Shown: positions 21,301 to 31,432, counted from the stretch's first letter. The stretch: 64,000 nucleotides of DNA from Strigamia acuminata (GCA_949358305.1 OX442318.1:14056517-14120516); one strand, 5' to 3'. Made by a program: numbers and translations. Notes: generated by a model from the letters alone, not told the origin.

Positions 21301-22781
21301 TTTGGGAACTTGTTCCACCACCGCCCAACACTAAGATAGTGGGTTGCAGATGGATTTACACGACCAAACAGAACGAAGAGGGAGAAATTGCACGTTATAA
21401 GGCGAGACTTGTCGCGCAAGGATTTTCCCAAGTCTACGGCGAATCCTATGAGGAGACATTCTCACCCGTGGTAGACTTTTCGATCGTGCGTTTCATGTTT
21501 ACGCTACTCGTCTGTATGCTCAAATGGTCGTACATTCAAGCTGACGTCAAATGTGCGTATCTTTACGCAAAGTTGCATAAAACCGTCTACATGCGACAAC
21601 CGAAAGGTTTCATCATTGAAGGCAAGGAGAACTATGTCTGCAGACTCCTCCGAGCCATCTATGGCTTACACCAATCTGGAAGAGAATGGGGAATAGAACT
21701 GGAGGAGACTTTATTGAAATTAGGACTAGAACACGTCAATTGGTGCAATTGCGTTTATAAGTACGGGAATGTCGCGTATTTAATCGTCTACGTGGACGAT
21801 ATCGTTGTCTTCGGAAAGCAGTACGAAGATGCAATGAAAATACTCAACATGATTGGAACACAATTCGATTTAGTGATTCTCGGACAAACGAAGAAGCTGC
21901 TGGGAGTCGAATTTCACTCGCACAAACAACAATTGGTTCTACATCAAAGATCGTACGTGAACAAAGTGTTGTTGAAATTCAAAAATTACTTGGAACATGT
22001 GAAGATTCGATCTCAACCGATGACAAAAGCAACTGTTCTCACGAAACGAGATTGTCCGGACACAATTGATGAATTCCAAGTCATGGAAGGAATTCCATAT
22101 AGAAGCTTACTTGGATGTTTAGCATTCATCGCGTCAAGAACAAGGCCCGACATGACTTATGCAGTGAACATCCTGAGCCAATTTCAATCGAATCCAGGGT
22201 GGGACCACTGGATTGCACTTTTGGACTTACTCAGTTATCTGAGAACAACAAGAAACCACGGATTAATGTTGTTTCCAAATGATCGGATCGAGGTAATCGG
22301 ATACAGCGACTCCGATTATGCAAACAACAGAGACGACCGGATCTCCGTTGGAGGAACGCTAGTGACTTTGGGCAGCACACCCATCTACTGGCGCACCTTC
22401 AAACAACGGAACGTAACATTGTCAACAATGGAAGCCGAGTACGTAGCCCTTACAGAAACTGTCAAGGACTACATCTGGATTGTTCGTGTCCTGCACGAAA
22501 TATCCCCGGAATTAGCTGGAAGATTCTCTCATTATGTCATGTGCGACAACATATCAGCAGTGGACTTCACAAAATCTTGTGTTGAGAACAGGAAAACAAA
22601 GCACATTGACATCCGTTACCATTTTATAAGAGAACTTGTTAAAAGAGATAATCTTCTAATCGTTCACGTAGGCACAAAGTCCAATCATGCCGACATTTTC
22701 ACAAAGTCAGTTGACAAAGCTGACCTGGTGAAGTTTTGCGATCGCTTCTTAGTTGATTTAAGCATTTTGCGGGCTCAATAA
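18309..22781 (+). CDS. copia Gag-Pol polyprotein
   Basis: A single ORF of 1490 residues starts at ATG 18309 (the frame is open a little further upstream but this is the first ATG). Order of domains: Gag with a UBN2-like capsid region, CCHC zinc knuckle from C268 (CFRCNQPGHWARDC), aspartic protease DTGA (D330), GAG-pre-integrase HHCC, integrase core D557, D620 and E656 with exactly 35 residues between the last two, a linker, reverse transcriptase with YVDD (Y1161) and RNase H (DSDYANN, STMEAEY). No stop or frameshift is seen, and the usual length for copia is similar. The polyprotein would be self-cleaved in the particle. Confidence 0.95.
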   Translation: MDTEKLDRKITLLNRTNYDTWKQQIKVLLMHHGCWAFTDGTQEALAPGASWRDRSDFQLRKGRAFSLIYYAIEEQYHELLSGTEDAKTAWDTLKTNFEPVSRARIIRLLDEFFNLKYDPATETIGVFAAKIRNAAKRLADVKHDLDNLYQAFQLIRYLPQEYQSIVQSIYRWDDKDFTLEKVEAELVAEEGRLAQQRRDSGQAPITDAFNMGTSTKNNDNSSKSQQQQGNSSQNNRGGQRGGKSNYRGGKNSRNFRGNTTGSPGRGPCFRCNQPGHWARDCTAQLPSNNSQNTNTAEELDTNMFDVGFLTELSEEEMLQCSAANNCWIYDTGATGHFCKDRNQFFNFKETTGTISQADKKTLIQIQGVGDVCVMCLVGSETIPITLKKVYYAPDMRRNLLSGPCIDEARCKVAVGSGLVKIYDPQWKRQLMEGVKKDRLYYIKLSDQKPDFEKLRQKANNKANAGEQRKQEPTISTQSTTKSASNPEEARLWHERLGHIYFPSVQAMSKGGAVIGLPVLDVPITQCDVCTLAKKKAIPHKSLPGIRSTEPLQLLHMDVCGAFSTPTLSGNIYFLTITDDFSRYSTVYLMKKKDEVFDIFQKHVKRIERLLGKSVLAIRTDNGMEFCSNKFGEYLQGLGIAHERTNAYTPVQNGVSERLNQTLANGMRALVYDAGLEHRFWGEAILTFNYLRNRIAKLNSDKTPMELYYGRKPSLRHLRKFGSLCFVQKRIRDGKIDNKSLHGIMLGYSRITRGYRVWLPEFSKVIETSDVKFVESRRGVEGVLGLPEKYTTYIDNLDDNLDIDNERQYYSDEDVRPPLPPPVPVKKKEDPQLELPPVKLKFRLPDDKLRHNLPEVKLQGTLPQPGQGLLNPVPTIPALVWKKTEKVRPTGQRDVEYTIEGYDKPKLRSIPDVKRYCTDHNLRVPEHLFEDKRKKKPSESNTTTDSLDVDFDDININFEANHLEVHVPVRYEEIANLPEKDEWRQAMNDEIDTMHEREVWELVPPPPNTKIVGCRWIYTTKQNEEGEIARYKARLVAQGFSQVYGESYEETFSPVVDFSIVRFMFTLLVCMLKWSYIQADVKCAYLYAKLHKTVYMRQPKGFIIEGKENYVCRLLRAIYGLHQSGREWGIELEETLLKLGLEHVNWCNCVYKYGNVAYLIVYVDDIVVFGKQYEDAMKILNMIGTQFDLVILGQTKKLLGVEFHSHKQQLVLHQRSYVNKVLLKFKNYLEHVKIRSQPMTKATVLTKRDCPDTIDEFQVMEGIPYRSLLGCLAFIASRTRPDMTYAVNILSQFQSNPGWDHWIALLDLLSYLRTTRNHGLMLFPNDRIEVIGYSDSDYANNRDDRISVGGTLVTLGSTPIYWRTFKQRNVTLSTMEAEYVALTETVKDYIWIVRVLHEISPELAGRFSHYVMCDNISAVDFTKSCVENRKTKHIDIRYHFIRELVKRDNLLIVHVGTKSNHADIFTKSVDKADLVKFCDRFLVDLSILRAQ

Positions 22782-22807
22782 GGAATGAGATAATACGGGG
22801 GGCCGAA

Positions 22808-23128
22808 TGTTAAGATATAATGTATATTGATAAGCAATCACTATTTACAACACGTGTGTATATATATATCTTTGCGTATTATCATGTAGCTAAGTGTTAG
22901 TGTATGTGTTTGGCCAATGCGAGTGATCGCAATGTTTGTTTACATACAGTGTCTGTATGCTGCCTACAGGTGGCGCTGATTGCATTGAGGTCATGTGACC
23001 AATCATTAAAGATCACTTGATGTTTTGGTTCTCACCTGTTAACATGTTGTGTGTTTCTTTCACCTGATGCATTTTTCCAATCCACTACATTTGTCACTAT
23101 TAGCAGAAGTTAGCAACACTATTCAACA
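22808..23128 (+). repeat. 3' LTR of copia element
   Basis: The same 321 bp as 17197-17517, followed by the second AGGTG copy and then the continuing palindrome arm. Confidence 0.95.
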
Positions 23129-24068
23129 AGGTGCTTGACTATTCCGGACTGTCAGGTGTCAGGTGTCAGGCCCCTGACTATTCCGGGCTGTCAGGTGTCA
23201 GGCGTCAGGCGTCTGAATCTCCATTTTCACCAAAACTAAACGTCAGGTGTCGTGTGTCAGGTGTCAGGCCCCTGACTATTACAAACTTTAAACTTTAAAC
23301 AAATTTCTGATAAATTTTCTCGAATAATTTTTATATTCTGTCACAATTGGTCAAAACTGTTGCTAAATTCATCACAATTGATAAAAAACGTAATAAAAAA
23401 TTGATCCAAATTATTTCAATTATTTTTTTTACTTATATTAATTTTTTTTTTACTAAATTTGAAATAATTTGGATCAATTTTTTATTACGTTTTTTATCAA
23501 TTGTGATGAATTTAGCAACAGTTTTGACCAATTGTGACAGAATATAAAAATTATTCGAGAAAATTTATCAGAAATTTGTTTAAAGTTTAAAGTTTGTAAT
23601 AGTCAGGGGCCTGACACCTGACACCCGACACCTGACGTTTAGTTTTGGTGAAAATGGAGATTCAGACGCCTGACGCCTGACACCTGACAGCCCGGAATAG
23701 TCAGGGGCCTGACACCTGACACCTGACAGTCCGGAATAGTCAGGCACCTGACGCCTGACAGTCCGGAATAGTCAGGGACCTGACACCTGACACCTGACAG
23801 TCCGGAATAGTCAGGCACCTGACGCCTGACAGTCCGGAATAGTCAGGGACCTGACACCTGACACCCGACGCCTGACACCTGACGTTTAGTTTTAGTGAAA
23901 AAAGAGATCAGACGCCTGACGCCTGACGCCTGAGGGTTAGTCCCGAATAAATAGGGACCTGACGCCTGACGCCTGACACCTGACACCTGACGTTTAGTCC
24001 ATCCCAAATGTTGGTGTGCACATGTCTTTTGTATAAGTCGCATATTTGTGGTTAAATGAATAAAGATA

Positions 24069-24252
24069 CAGTCAAAACTCTTTATAACAAATCGCGATAT
24101 AACAAATTATCGATATAACAAATACCTAAAAATGGTTGGTTTGGGTGGCTGACCATAGAACATCATGTTAAAAAATTTCTATATAACGAATTTTCCTTAT
24201 AACGAATCGATTTTTCGGTTCCCTTGCGTATCGTTATAAAGAGTTTTGACTG
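24069..24252. mobile_element. pogo/Tigger-like MITE
   Basis: TIRs of about 21 bp (CAGTCAAAACTCTTTATAAC) bound 184 bp flanked by TA on both sides (24067-24068, 24253-24254), as for Tc1/mariner-pogo elements. A second, diverged copy is at 44393-44564. Confidence 0.8.
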
Positions 24253-24346
24253 TATTATCAAACCATAAAACAGTGGTCTTACTTCTTAGTGTTTTTTTTT
24301 ATCGAGAGGTGCATCCAGCACGTTTTGTTCTTAACCTGGTCGCCGA

Positions 24347-24600
24347 GATGGACTAAACGTCAAGTGTCAGGCCCATGACTATTTCGGACAAACTGTCAGG
24401 TGTCAGGCGTCTGATTCTCCTTTTTCACCAAAACTAAATGTCAGGTGTCAGGCGTCTGATTCTCCCTTTTCACGGAAACTAACTGTCAGGTGTCAGGCGT
24501 CAGGCATCAGGCGTCAGGCATCAGGCGTCAGGTGGCAGGCATCAGGCGTCAGGTGGCAGGCATCAGGCGTCAGGTGGCAGGCGTCAAGTGGCAGTTGTCC
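24347..24600 (+). repeat. Second CAGGYGT minisatellite, degenerate
   Basis: Starts GATGGACTAAACGTCA like the foldback element and continues with the same units plus CAGGCAT and CAGGTGG variants, but it has no right-hand arm. It looks like an older, one-armed relative 340 bp from the foldback. Confidence 0.75.
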
Positions 24601-24612
24601 GTAGTCGAATGA

Positions 24613-25615
24613 AAAAATTGACTTTTTTCTCCTAAAAATTGACTTTTAGCATACAGGTATACAGTAAAAGCAGACTTGTTGGTTTTAAAAAATATCATTT
24701 TTGACAAGTTATACACATTTAGAACATCGTAAGTGCAAAAGTTTCGAAGACTGAATAATGAAATTAAGTGTCAAAATGCATTTTTGAGACAAACTGAAAT
24801 TTTTAATCCAAAAGTATATTCCTTTTCAAAATGCAAAATGCAAAATGCATTTAGAAAATGCAGTTTTGTATTTTGAATTTTGCATTTTGCATTTTGCGTG
24901 TTTAAAAATAAATATATCTTTAGTGACCACCCACTTTAGCGATCGCCACACTTTGGTGATTTTGACGACACTAAAACGTCGTCGCTAAGACGTAGTCGCT
25001 AAACTGTACCAGATTCCACTGAGGATACGCAGACCTTTAACTTTTCTTACGACTACAGCACTGGTAGAGAACAAGAGATAAAATATAAATGCATTTGCCT
25101 GAACAAAACATGAGCCTTTTAATAACTTTAATTTACTTTTCATGAATATTGATATGAAATTCAACGGTCAATTGGAAAAACTAAGGCAGTGTAATTTGGA
25201 AAATGGAAAATGTCAAACTTCATTAAAAAATAATTTTTTTTAGAAGATCGTGACTTTCACTTTGTACACGTATCAATGCAACCATGGCAACCCTAATTAA
25301 AAAAACATTGGATTGAAGTGTTTTCGATTTGACAAATGAAACAACGACAAAATTTGCATTTAAATTTAATCGTGATCTTTGTGACAGTTTGACTACTGTA
25401 AGATTCACTTTATTGCCACCAGAACACGGTGGACTGGAAAAAAATCACTTTAACGACTGTACTTGTAGAACGATTTTTAAAAACGAGATGATACATTTTA
25501 GCAACTACACCTTAGCGACTCCAAATTCGATTGTAGTAAATTTAGCGACACATTATAGTGATGTTTTGGCTTAGCAACCGATACGTTTTAGCAAAACTTC
25601 TAAAACATTGCGGAA
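24613..25615. other. No gene recognised
   Basis: AT-rich DNA with a small inverted TGCAAAATGCA-rich stretch (24828-24900) and a repeated TTTAGCGAC-like word between 24930 and 25600. An 81-codon ORF at 25329-25574 has no recognisable features. Confidence 0.4.
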
Positions 25616-25676
25616 GTTCTTTACTTCTGCCCCAATGTATGAAAATTTTGAACAAAGTCGCCAGAGTGCACCATTT

Positions 25677-28495
25677 ATGTACAGCCTTGGACATAAAAAA
25701 CGTCCCTTACCTGCTTGAGCTGGACTTCAGAATGAGCAGTTTCAACTCTAATCACCAGATGGCGCAAAAAATCGTCGATTGTTTCTGACATCACAATGAA
25801 AAATCCAAAACTAGAAAAGAGCAAGTGATCAGCAAACATGGCCGCCCGTTGCAAATACACGGTTCGAACGAGATAAAATTAGTAACACCATCATAGCATT
25901 TATTTAATTCTGTTTGTTTCCACTCCAGATGTTTGAAATTGTGGATTTTGGTTCCTTCCGGGATAAAAAAACAAAGATAAGTCCACGATTTTCGGCTTTG
26001 CTGCCGAACAAGTGTTGACTATTTTTCCGTGATGAGGAATTACGATGAGATGTTGGTTTGGGTTATGAAATTAACTGGATACATTTTAGGTCCCGAAAAG
26101 GTAATTAATTCGGAACAAATAACAAAGTATTAATTTTTTTTCTTCAGTTTTTGAGGTTGAATCGATCGCAAACTCGAATTAGACAATCCACAACGTTTTG
26201 CCACTTCATTTCAGTAAATCACCGTGGATTAATAGCCCACTCCTGCTCACCATCAAATGCATCACTAGGAATCTAAATAGGTAAAATTCATTCCTCTGGT
26301 AATTTATTTTCCATTTATTTATCCATTTATTTGTTTATTTTGTAGGTTATTTTTATTTTGGGAGCAAAAAGTTGATTTTCAGAGAGTTGTGCATTATTTG
26401 CTGGCTATGTGTTGGAAAACAACTTTAAAACCAGTTATTAAAGTATTTTTATTTCTTTATTATTTAATGGTTTATAACTGATCTATTTGTTTTGTTTTGT
26501 TAGGAAATTCTAAGGAATGGAATCGTTTTGGACCTGTGCAATTGGTTTGCCATGAAGGAATTGCAGTTCAATTTATCCGTGCCCAGCAGAATTATTCAAC
26601 TACACGAGGATTATTTGAAACCACAAATTTCTCAAAAAATGTATTTTTTTGCCAAAAAATGTATTTTTTTGCCAAAAAATGTATTTTTTTGCCAAAAAAT
26701 GTATTTTTTTGCCAAAAAATGTATTTTTTTGCCAAAAAATGTATTTTTTTGCCAAAAAATGTATTTTTTTGCCAAAAAATGTATTTTTTTGCCAAAAAAT
26801 GTATTTTTGCCAAAAAATGTATTTTTTTGCCAAAAAATGTATTTTTTTGCCAAAAAATGTATTTTTTTTACCTAAAAATGTATTTTTTTTACCTAAAAAT
26901 CTATTTTTTTTACCTAAAAATCTATTTTTTTTACCTAAAAATCTATTTTTTTTACCTAAAAATCTATTTTTTTTACCTAAAAATCTATTTTTTTTACCCA
27001 AGAGTCTATTTTTTTCAAAAAAATCTATATTTTTACCTAATAATGTAATTTTTAACCCAAAAATGTAATTTTTAACCCAAAAATGTAATTTTTAACCCAA
27101 AAATGTAATTTTTTAACCAAGAGTTTAATTTTTTACCTAAAGAATGTATTTTTTTGAGTAAACATCAATTTTTCTTATCTAAAACTGTTTTATTCAATTA
27201 AAAATTGTATATTTCAATAAAATCATTTTTTTTGTTTGCCTACAGTTTGTTTTTTGTCAAAGAATTTACTTTTTCATCTAAAAATAAATTATTTTATCAG
27301 ACTATTTTTTTATCAATAATTTTATATTTTTTAAGTAAAATATTCATTTTTTAAAGACTAAAGTTAATTTGTTTTAAAAAATGCATGTTTTTAGTTTATA
27401 GTTGGTTTTTTAATACAAAATTGTTATTTATTTTATAAAATACAATTTTCATATGAAATTGGTGTGCTTTTCAACTTAAAGATATAATAAATTGTGTATT
27501 TTTTGGGTCTAAAAACCCATTTTATACAGATTTTGTGTATAAATTTGTGATGTTTCAAATAATCCTCGTGTAGTTGAATAATTCTGCTGGGCACGGATAA
27601 ATTGAACTGCAATTCCTTCATGGCAAACCAATTGCACAGGTCCAAAACGATTCCATTCCTTAGAATTTCCTAACAAAACAAAACAAATAGATCAGTTATA
27701 AACCATTAAATAATAAAGAAATAAAAATACTTTAATAACTGGTTTTAAAGTTGTTTTCCAACACATAGCCAGCAAATAATGCACAACTCTCTGAAAATCA
27801 ACTTTTTGCTCCCAAAATAAAAATAACCTACAAAATAAACAAATAAATGGATAAATAAATGGAAAATAAATTACCAGAGGAATGAATTTTACCTATTTAG
27901 ATTCCTAGTGATGCATTTGATGGTGAGCAGGAGTGGGCTATTAATCCACGGTGATTTACTGAAATGAAGTGGCAAAACGTTGTGGATTGTCTAATTCGAG
28001 TTTGCGATCGATTCAACCTCAAAAACTGAAGAAAAAAAATTAATACTTTGTTATTTGTTCCGAATTAATTACCTTTTCGGGACCTAAAATGTATCCAGTT
28101 AATTTCATAACCCAAACCAACATCTCATCGTAATTCCTCATCACGGAAAAATAGTCAACACTTGTTCGGCAGCAAAGCCGAAAATCGTGGACTTATCTTT
28201 GTTTTTTTATCCCGGAAGGAACCAAAATCCACAATTTCAAACATCTGGAGTGGAAACAAACAGAATTAATTAAATGCTATGATGGTGTTACTAATTTTAT
28301 CTCGTTCGAACCGTGTATTTGCAACGGGCGGCCATGTTTGCTGATCACTTGCTCTTTTCTAGTTTTGGATTTTTCATTGTGATGTCAGAAACAATCGACG
28401 ATTTTTTGCGCCATCTGGTGATTAGAGTTGAAACTGCTCATTCTGAAGTCCAGCTCAAGCAGGTAAGGGACGTTTTTTATGTCCAAGGCTGTACA
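25677..28495. repeat. Giant inverted repeat, arms about 940 bp
   Basis: Sequence from 25677 (TGTACAGCC) to about 26620 returns as its reverse complement from about 27556 to 28495 (GGCTGTACA) with few differences. The spacer of about 930 bp is an AT-rich tandem array. Each arm holds two exon-like ORFs pointing in opposite directions: one starting MSETIDDFLRHLV, ending at a GTAAGG donor (25675-25860 minus, 28313-28516 plus), and one beginning after a GTTAG acceptor (26504 plus, mirrored near 27650 minus) with a DLCNWFAMKELQFNL segment. I do not recognise either protein. Confidence 0.85.
26633..27130 (+). repeat. 20-21-bp AT-rich tandem array (palindrome spacer)
   Basis: About eleven units of 20 bp (core AAAAAATGTATTTTTT followed by GCC), then about six 21-bp units ending TACCT, then increasingly diverged copies. 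Long ORFs in this array on both strands come from the repeat and are not genes. Confidence 0.9.
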
Positions 28496-28499
28496 ACTC

Positions 28500-28545
28500 A
28501 ACTCAACCTAACCTAACCCGACCTAACCTAACCAAAAAACCTAAC
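28500..28545 (+). repeat. Short (CCTAA)n-like tract
   Basis: Repeated CCTAA words with one CCCGACC interruption lie at the outer edge of the right palindrome arm. CCTAA is the complement of the TTAGG arthropod telomere unit. Confidence 0.6.
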
Positions 28546-28578
28546 ACAAACAAATGAAATCAAGGCAAATCAAAGCAT

Positions 28579-29755
28579 TTATTCATCTGAAGAGTCTTCA
28601 TCATTAAAAACAGGATTATCCAGATCATAAGCAGCCACAATGACTTCGACCAATCCAAGAAAGGGGTCCTTCTTCATTCAGAGCATTTCTCGGCGCCAAA
28701 TGTACTCGCCAAGATGAAGATGAAGATGTTTTTTCGCACTTCCACCCATCAGGAGTCCAGCTCTTAATGGACGCAAATTGGACCCTGTCGTGTTCGTGTG
28801 CCAGCCGTACTGATTTTTGAATTCTTTGGAGTGATTTACCACGTGCTCTACTTCATTATGAATACAGCCGTGTTGCTCCAAGTTCAAATAGCCTCTCCAT
28901 CCATCCGTTATAATTGTTGTTTTTTTTGCAACATGCCTTTGGATGATTTTCAGCATTGTTGCGGCATCCCTCGATCCGTCTTTCAGTCCGTCTTCGTACA
29001 GAGGAGCAACTTCCAACCGAAATTCTCCGCCTATATAAAAAACAATTACCAAAAACTCCACTCCCTCTCTACTTCAGTTTGAAATTTACCTTTAAGTCGG
29101 CCGTCGGCCTCTCGTTCTATCAGTCCGATGATTCAGCGGCCGTATACAGGCCGTCCTCTATGATGTTTGTTCCGGCCATGCTTCATTTCGTCAACTTCGA
29201 CGACCATATCCTTTCCACCTATAAGGCCGCTATTTTGTGCCATACTGATCTTGTTTAAATAAATCAGGATCGCCTGTCTCGTCCATTTCAAAAATTTGGC
29301 ACTAGACCTGTCCGAAGTCTGAGACCCTTCTTCGGATGATTCACAAACCAGATCTTCGTTGCGGCAATTTCGCACAGAAAACATGTAAATCATTTTCATA
29401 ACCTAAAAGATATCAAGCATTGCATTCCCCATTTACTTCAGTTCGAAATTTACCTTGATTATCGATAAATTCATTCCTGCAAAGAACGAGTTTGTGTGTG
29501 GCTTTTGCTGCAACGGAATGTCGCACTTAGCCAATCATTCCACACTCGTAAAGGCATTTTTGCGCCACACTTGGGACATGGAGGGTCTTTCAGCAGCAAT
29601 CCTTGGTCTTGACACCATTTGACGCACGTGGTTAAATCAAAAATCACTTCTTTAACTAATTTTGTAAAATTGAACAGATTTATGTTAAGCACGATGAAAC
29701 AAACAGTGAAAACACAAATGTGGCGGCACCTGTCGGTTATTGAGTAAAATGGCAA
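28579..29755 (-). pseudogene. Merlin / IS1595 (ISXO2-like) transposase, decayed
   Basis: The minus-strand parts follow the family order. A zinc-ribbon part (CPKCGAKM...FRCSKSH, one Cys replaced by Ser) ends in an early stop consistent with a 1-nt loss. An exon from about 29402 has the first catalytic part (GGKDMVVEVDEM). An exon from about 29031 has TDGWRGY and the VNHSKEF-HTNT region. Defects: a stop replaces the Trp expected after PVYGR, the usual E after HTNT is G, and an in-frame stop follows RREML before a conserved-looking acidic tail ending at 28579. Introns have GTAAAT donors. It cannot encode an active enzyme. Confidence 0.8.
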
Positions 29756-30158
29756 ACATTGGGGCAGAAGTAAAGAACAGTGAACGTTTTAGCGAAATTA
29801 ATCAGTTCACTTCTGCTTTCTGTACCAACTGCTCAACACAAATCTACACACAAATTGCAATACAAGTGCGAAATGGCAATCAAAATGCTGAAAACAGTTA
29901 GAAGTAAACCCAAGCTTTGTTTGTATGGGCATATCATTGAGGAAAGGAAGTCACAAAAGATCTATTGAAAGTATGAAGTACTTGTGGGGGGATGTCTTAC
30001 TACCAGCCTGGATACAGTGCAACTAAAACTTCTGATTCTAGCATCAGAGCACAGCCACCAGCCTGATGCTAATCGAGCAAATGTTATCAGAGTGACAGGT
30101 TCTTAAAGATTGTGCTAACCAATGAAAAACCTAAGCAAATAAGTCTAGCTGCTATAGA

Positions 30159-30522
30159 AGCTGAGGTAAAAAAGGTCCACCAAAATCTCCCTAGCAGAAA
30201 TGCCTTGTAACAAGCTGTCAAGCAGTTATGTCGTAAGAAAATTCCGAAGAAGCCACTAAAATTATATGCAGTCAAGACGCTTAGAAATAAAGTGCAAAGT
30301 TGGTGGATGGCACTAACTTCAAAACCAGAAAGTTGGGAGAACTTTGAGCGTGTTTTTAGACAGGTATTTTCTATTTATTCAGCCTTAGCTAATGTAAAAT
30401 TATCTCAGCGCAAACACAATCCAGGATAATCAACAATGGCCTTCCTTAGCGAGATGATTCATTACTTAAACATCGCTGGATTTAGGGACAAGGACCTGCA
30501 GTGGGAGCAAGTTCAGGGCAAG
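30159..30522 (+). pseudogene. Retrotransposon gag relic
   Basis: One frame reads like a gypsy Gag capsid (QSWWMALTSKPESWENFERV, then MAFLSEMIHYLNIAGF) but has three in-frame stops. No protease or RT follows. No LTRs are visible nearby. Confidence 0.55.
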
Positions 30523-30925
30523 TAGTTCAATTGATGCGATCCTGGAATATACTTGTAGTAACCATCGATGACGCGATCAAGTTTGGTAAAAACGTTGATA
30601 ATTGTCTCCAGATGGACTCGTTGAGGACTTACAAATACAAACAATGTGGAATCTTGGACAATATCTATCCAGACATCAATATTATATTTTCTTATATTGG
30701 ATTAACAAATTGGTTTTCTACCAAAGCAATAAACTTCTTATTGAATCCAGGATTAATCACGAGGAGGTAGAAAGTTAGAATTTTAAACTCCCTATGTTAA
30801 TACCATTAGGTTTGATTGTTGTGACAAGACTGATTTATTACCAATTATTACAAATAGAGCAAATCTTAGCCAAAACTGGCCAACAGGGGGAGCTATCGCT
30901 CACAATTACTCTGTACTAGTAGTTG

Positions 30926-31318
30926 ACTTACCGTCGGGTGGCGCCACTACGCGCATGCGCGTAGCGCAAATGAGGGGCAAAAGCCAAAACAAGACAATAG
31001 AAATAGATCAAAATTCTACTTATTAATTTATTTTTTCAACATTAAAAAAAAAAAATTTTCCAGTTACTTCGGAAAACCGATGTTGCATTCATTTTAACTT
31101 CAATTTTAATTTTTTTTTTTTTTTTTTGATTTTTTTTTTTTTTTTTAATAAATGAAATTAACATCGGTTTTCGGAAGTAACTGGAAAATTTTTTTTTTAA
31201 AATGTCGAAAAAATAAATTAATAAACAGATTTTTAGTCCTGTTGCTGTGGTGTTGTTGTGGTTTTTGCCCTACATTCGCGCTACGCGCATGCGCGTGGAG
31301 CGCCACCCAACGGTAAGT
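30926..31318. mobile_element. Foldback MITE with CG-rich TIRs
   Basis: Inverted ends ACTTACCGTYGGGTGGCGC with an internal ACGCGCATGCGCGT palindrome, then second inverted segments (CAGTTACTTCGGAAAACCGATG) and a T-rich centre. Length 393 bp. No convincing target duplication is seen. Confidence 0.7.
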
Positions 31319-31432
31319 AAAAAGCCTTATTGTTAATAAATAAAACGTTACACTGAAAAAAATAAACATAATAAAAATAAACAAAACAAACAATAGTACT
31401 ACGTAATAAAATAATAACAATAATAAAATAAT

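Larger units (their letters stand above)
17197..23128 (+). mobile_element. Young, intact Ty1/copia LTR retrotransposon
   Basis: The 321-bp LTRs at 17197-17517 and 22808-23128 (TGTTAAG...TTCAACA) are identical by eye. A 5-bp target duplication AGGTG flanks the element (17192-17196 and 23129-23133). Internal parts are a half-tRNA type primer-binding site, a leader of about 790 bp, one uninterrupted Gag-Pol ORF and a purine tract (CGGGGGG, from about 22796). No defect is visible. It sits in the left arm of the foldback element. Confidence 0.95.
16936..24005. mobile_element. Minisatellite foldback element, split by copia
   Basis: Without the copia insertion this is a 1133-bp near-perfect palindrome centred near 23438. 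It starts GGGATGGACTAAAC at 16936 and ends with the reverse complement at 24005. The 9-bp word AAATGTTGG flanks both ends (16927-16935 and 24006-24014) as a target duplication. The arms consist largely of CAGGYGT units mixed with a CTGACTATTCCGGACTG unit; the centre is AT-rich. I see only about two differences between the arms. A 9-bp duplication with long TIRs fits a Mutator-type (MULE) foldback, but there is no coding capacity. Confidence 0.85.
25616..29778. mobile_element. TIR-bounded DNA element with giant palindrome and transposase remnant
   Basis: A perfect 23-bp inverted repeat (starting GTTCTTTACTTCTGCCCC) lies at 25616-25638 and 29756-29778. Between them are a large palindrome (25677-28495), a CCTAA-rich tract and a Merlin/IS1595-type transposase pseudogene on the minus strand. 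A clear 8-9-bp target duplication, expected for Merlin, is not seen, so the exact ends remain open. Confidence 0.6.

Noticed and set aside
26497-27068. Long ORFs on both strands (Lys/Phe-rich)
   Set aside because: They are translations of a 20-21-bp tandem repeat; every frame stays open because of the repeat.
26633-27130. CRISPR-like appearance of regular repeats
   Set aside because: No unique spacers, unit length too short, eukaryotic context.
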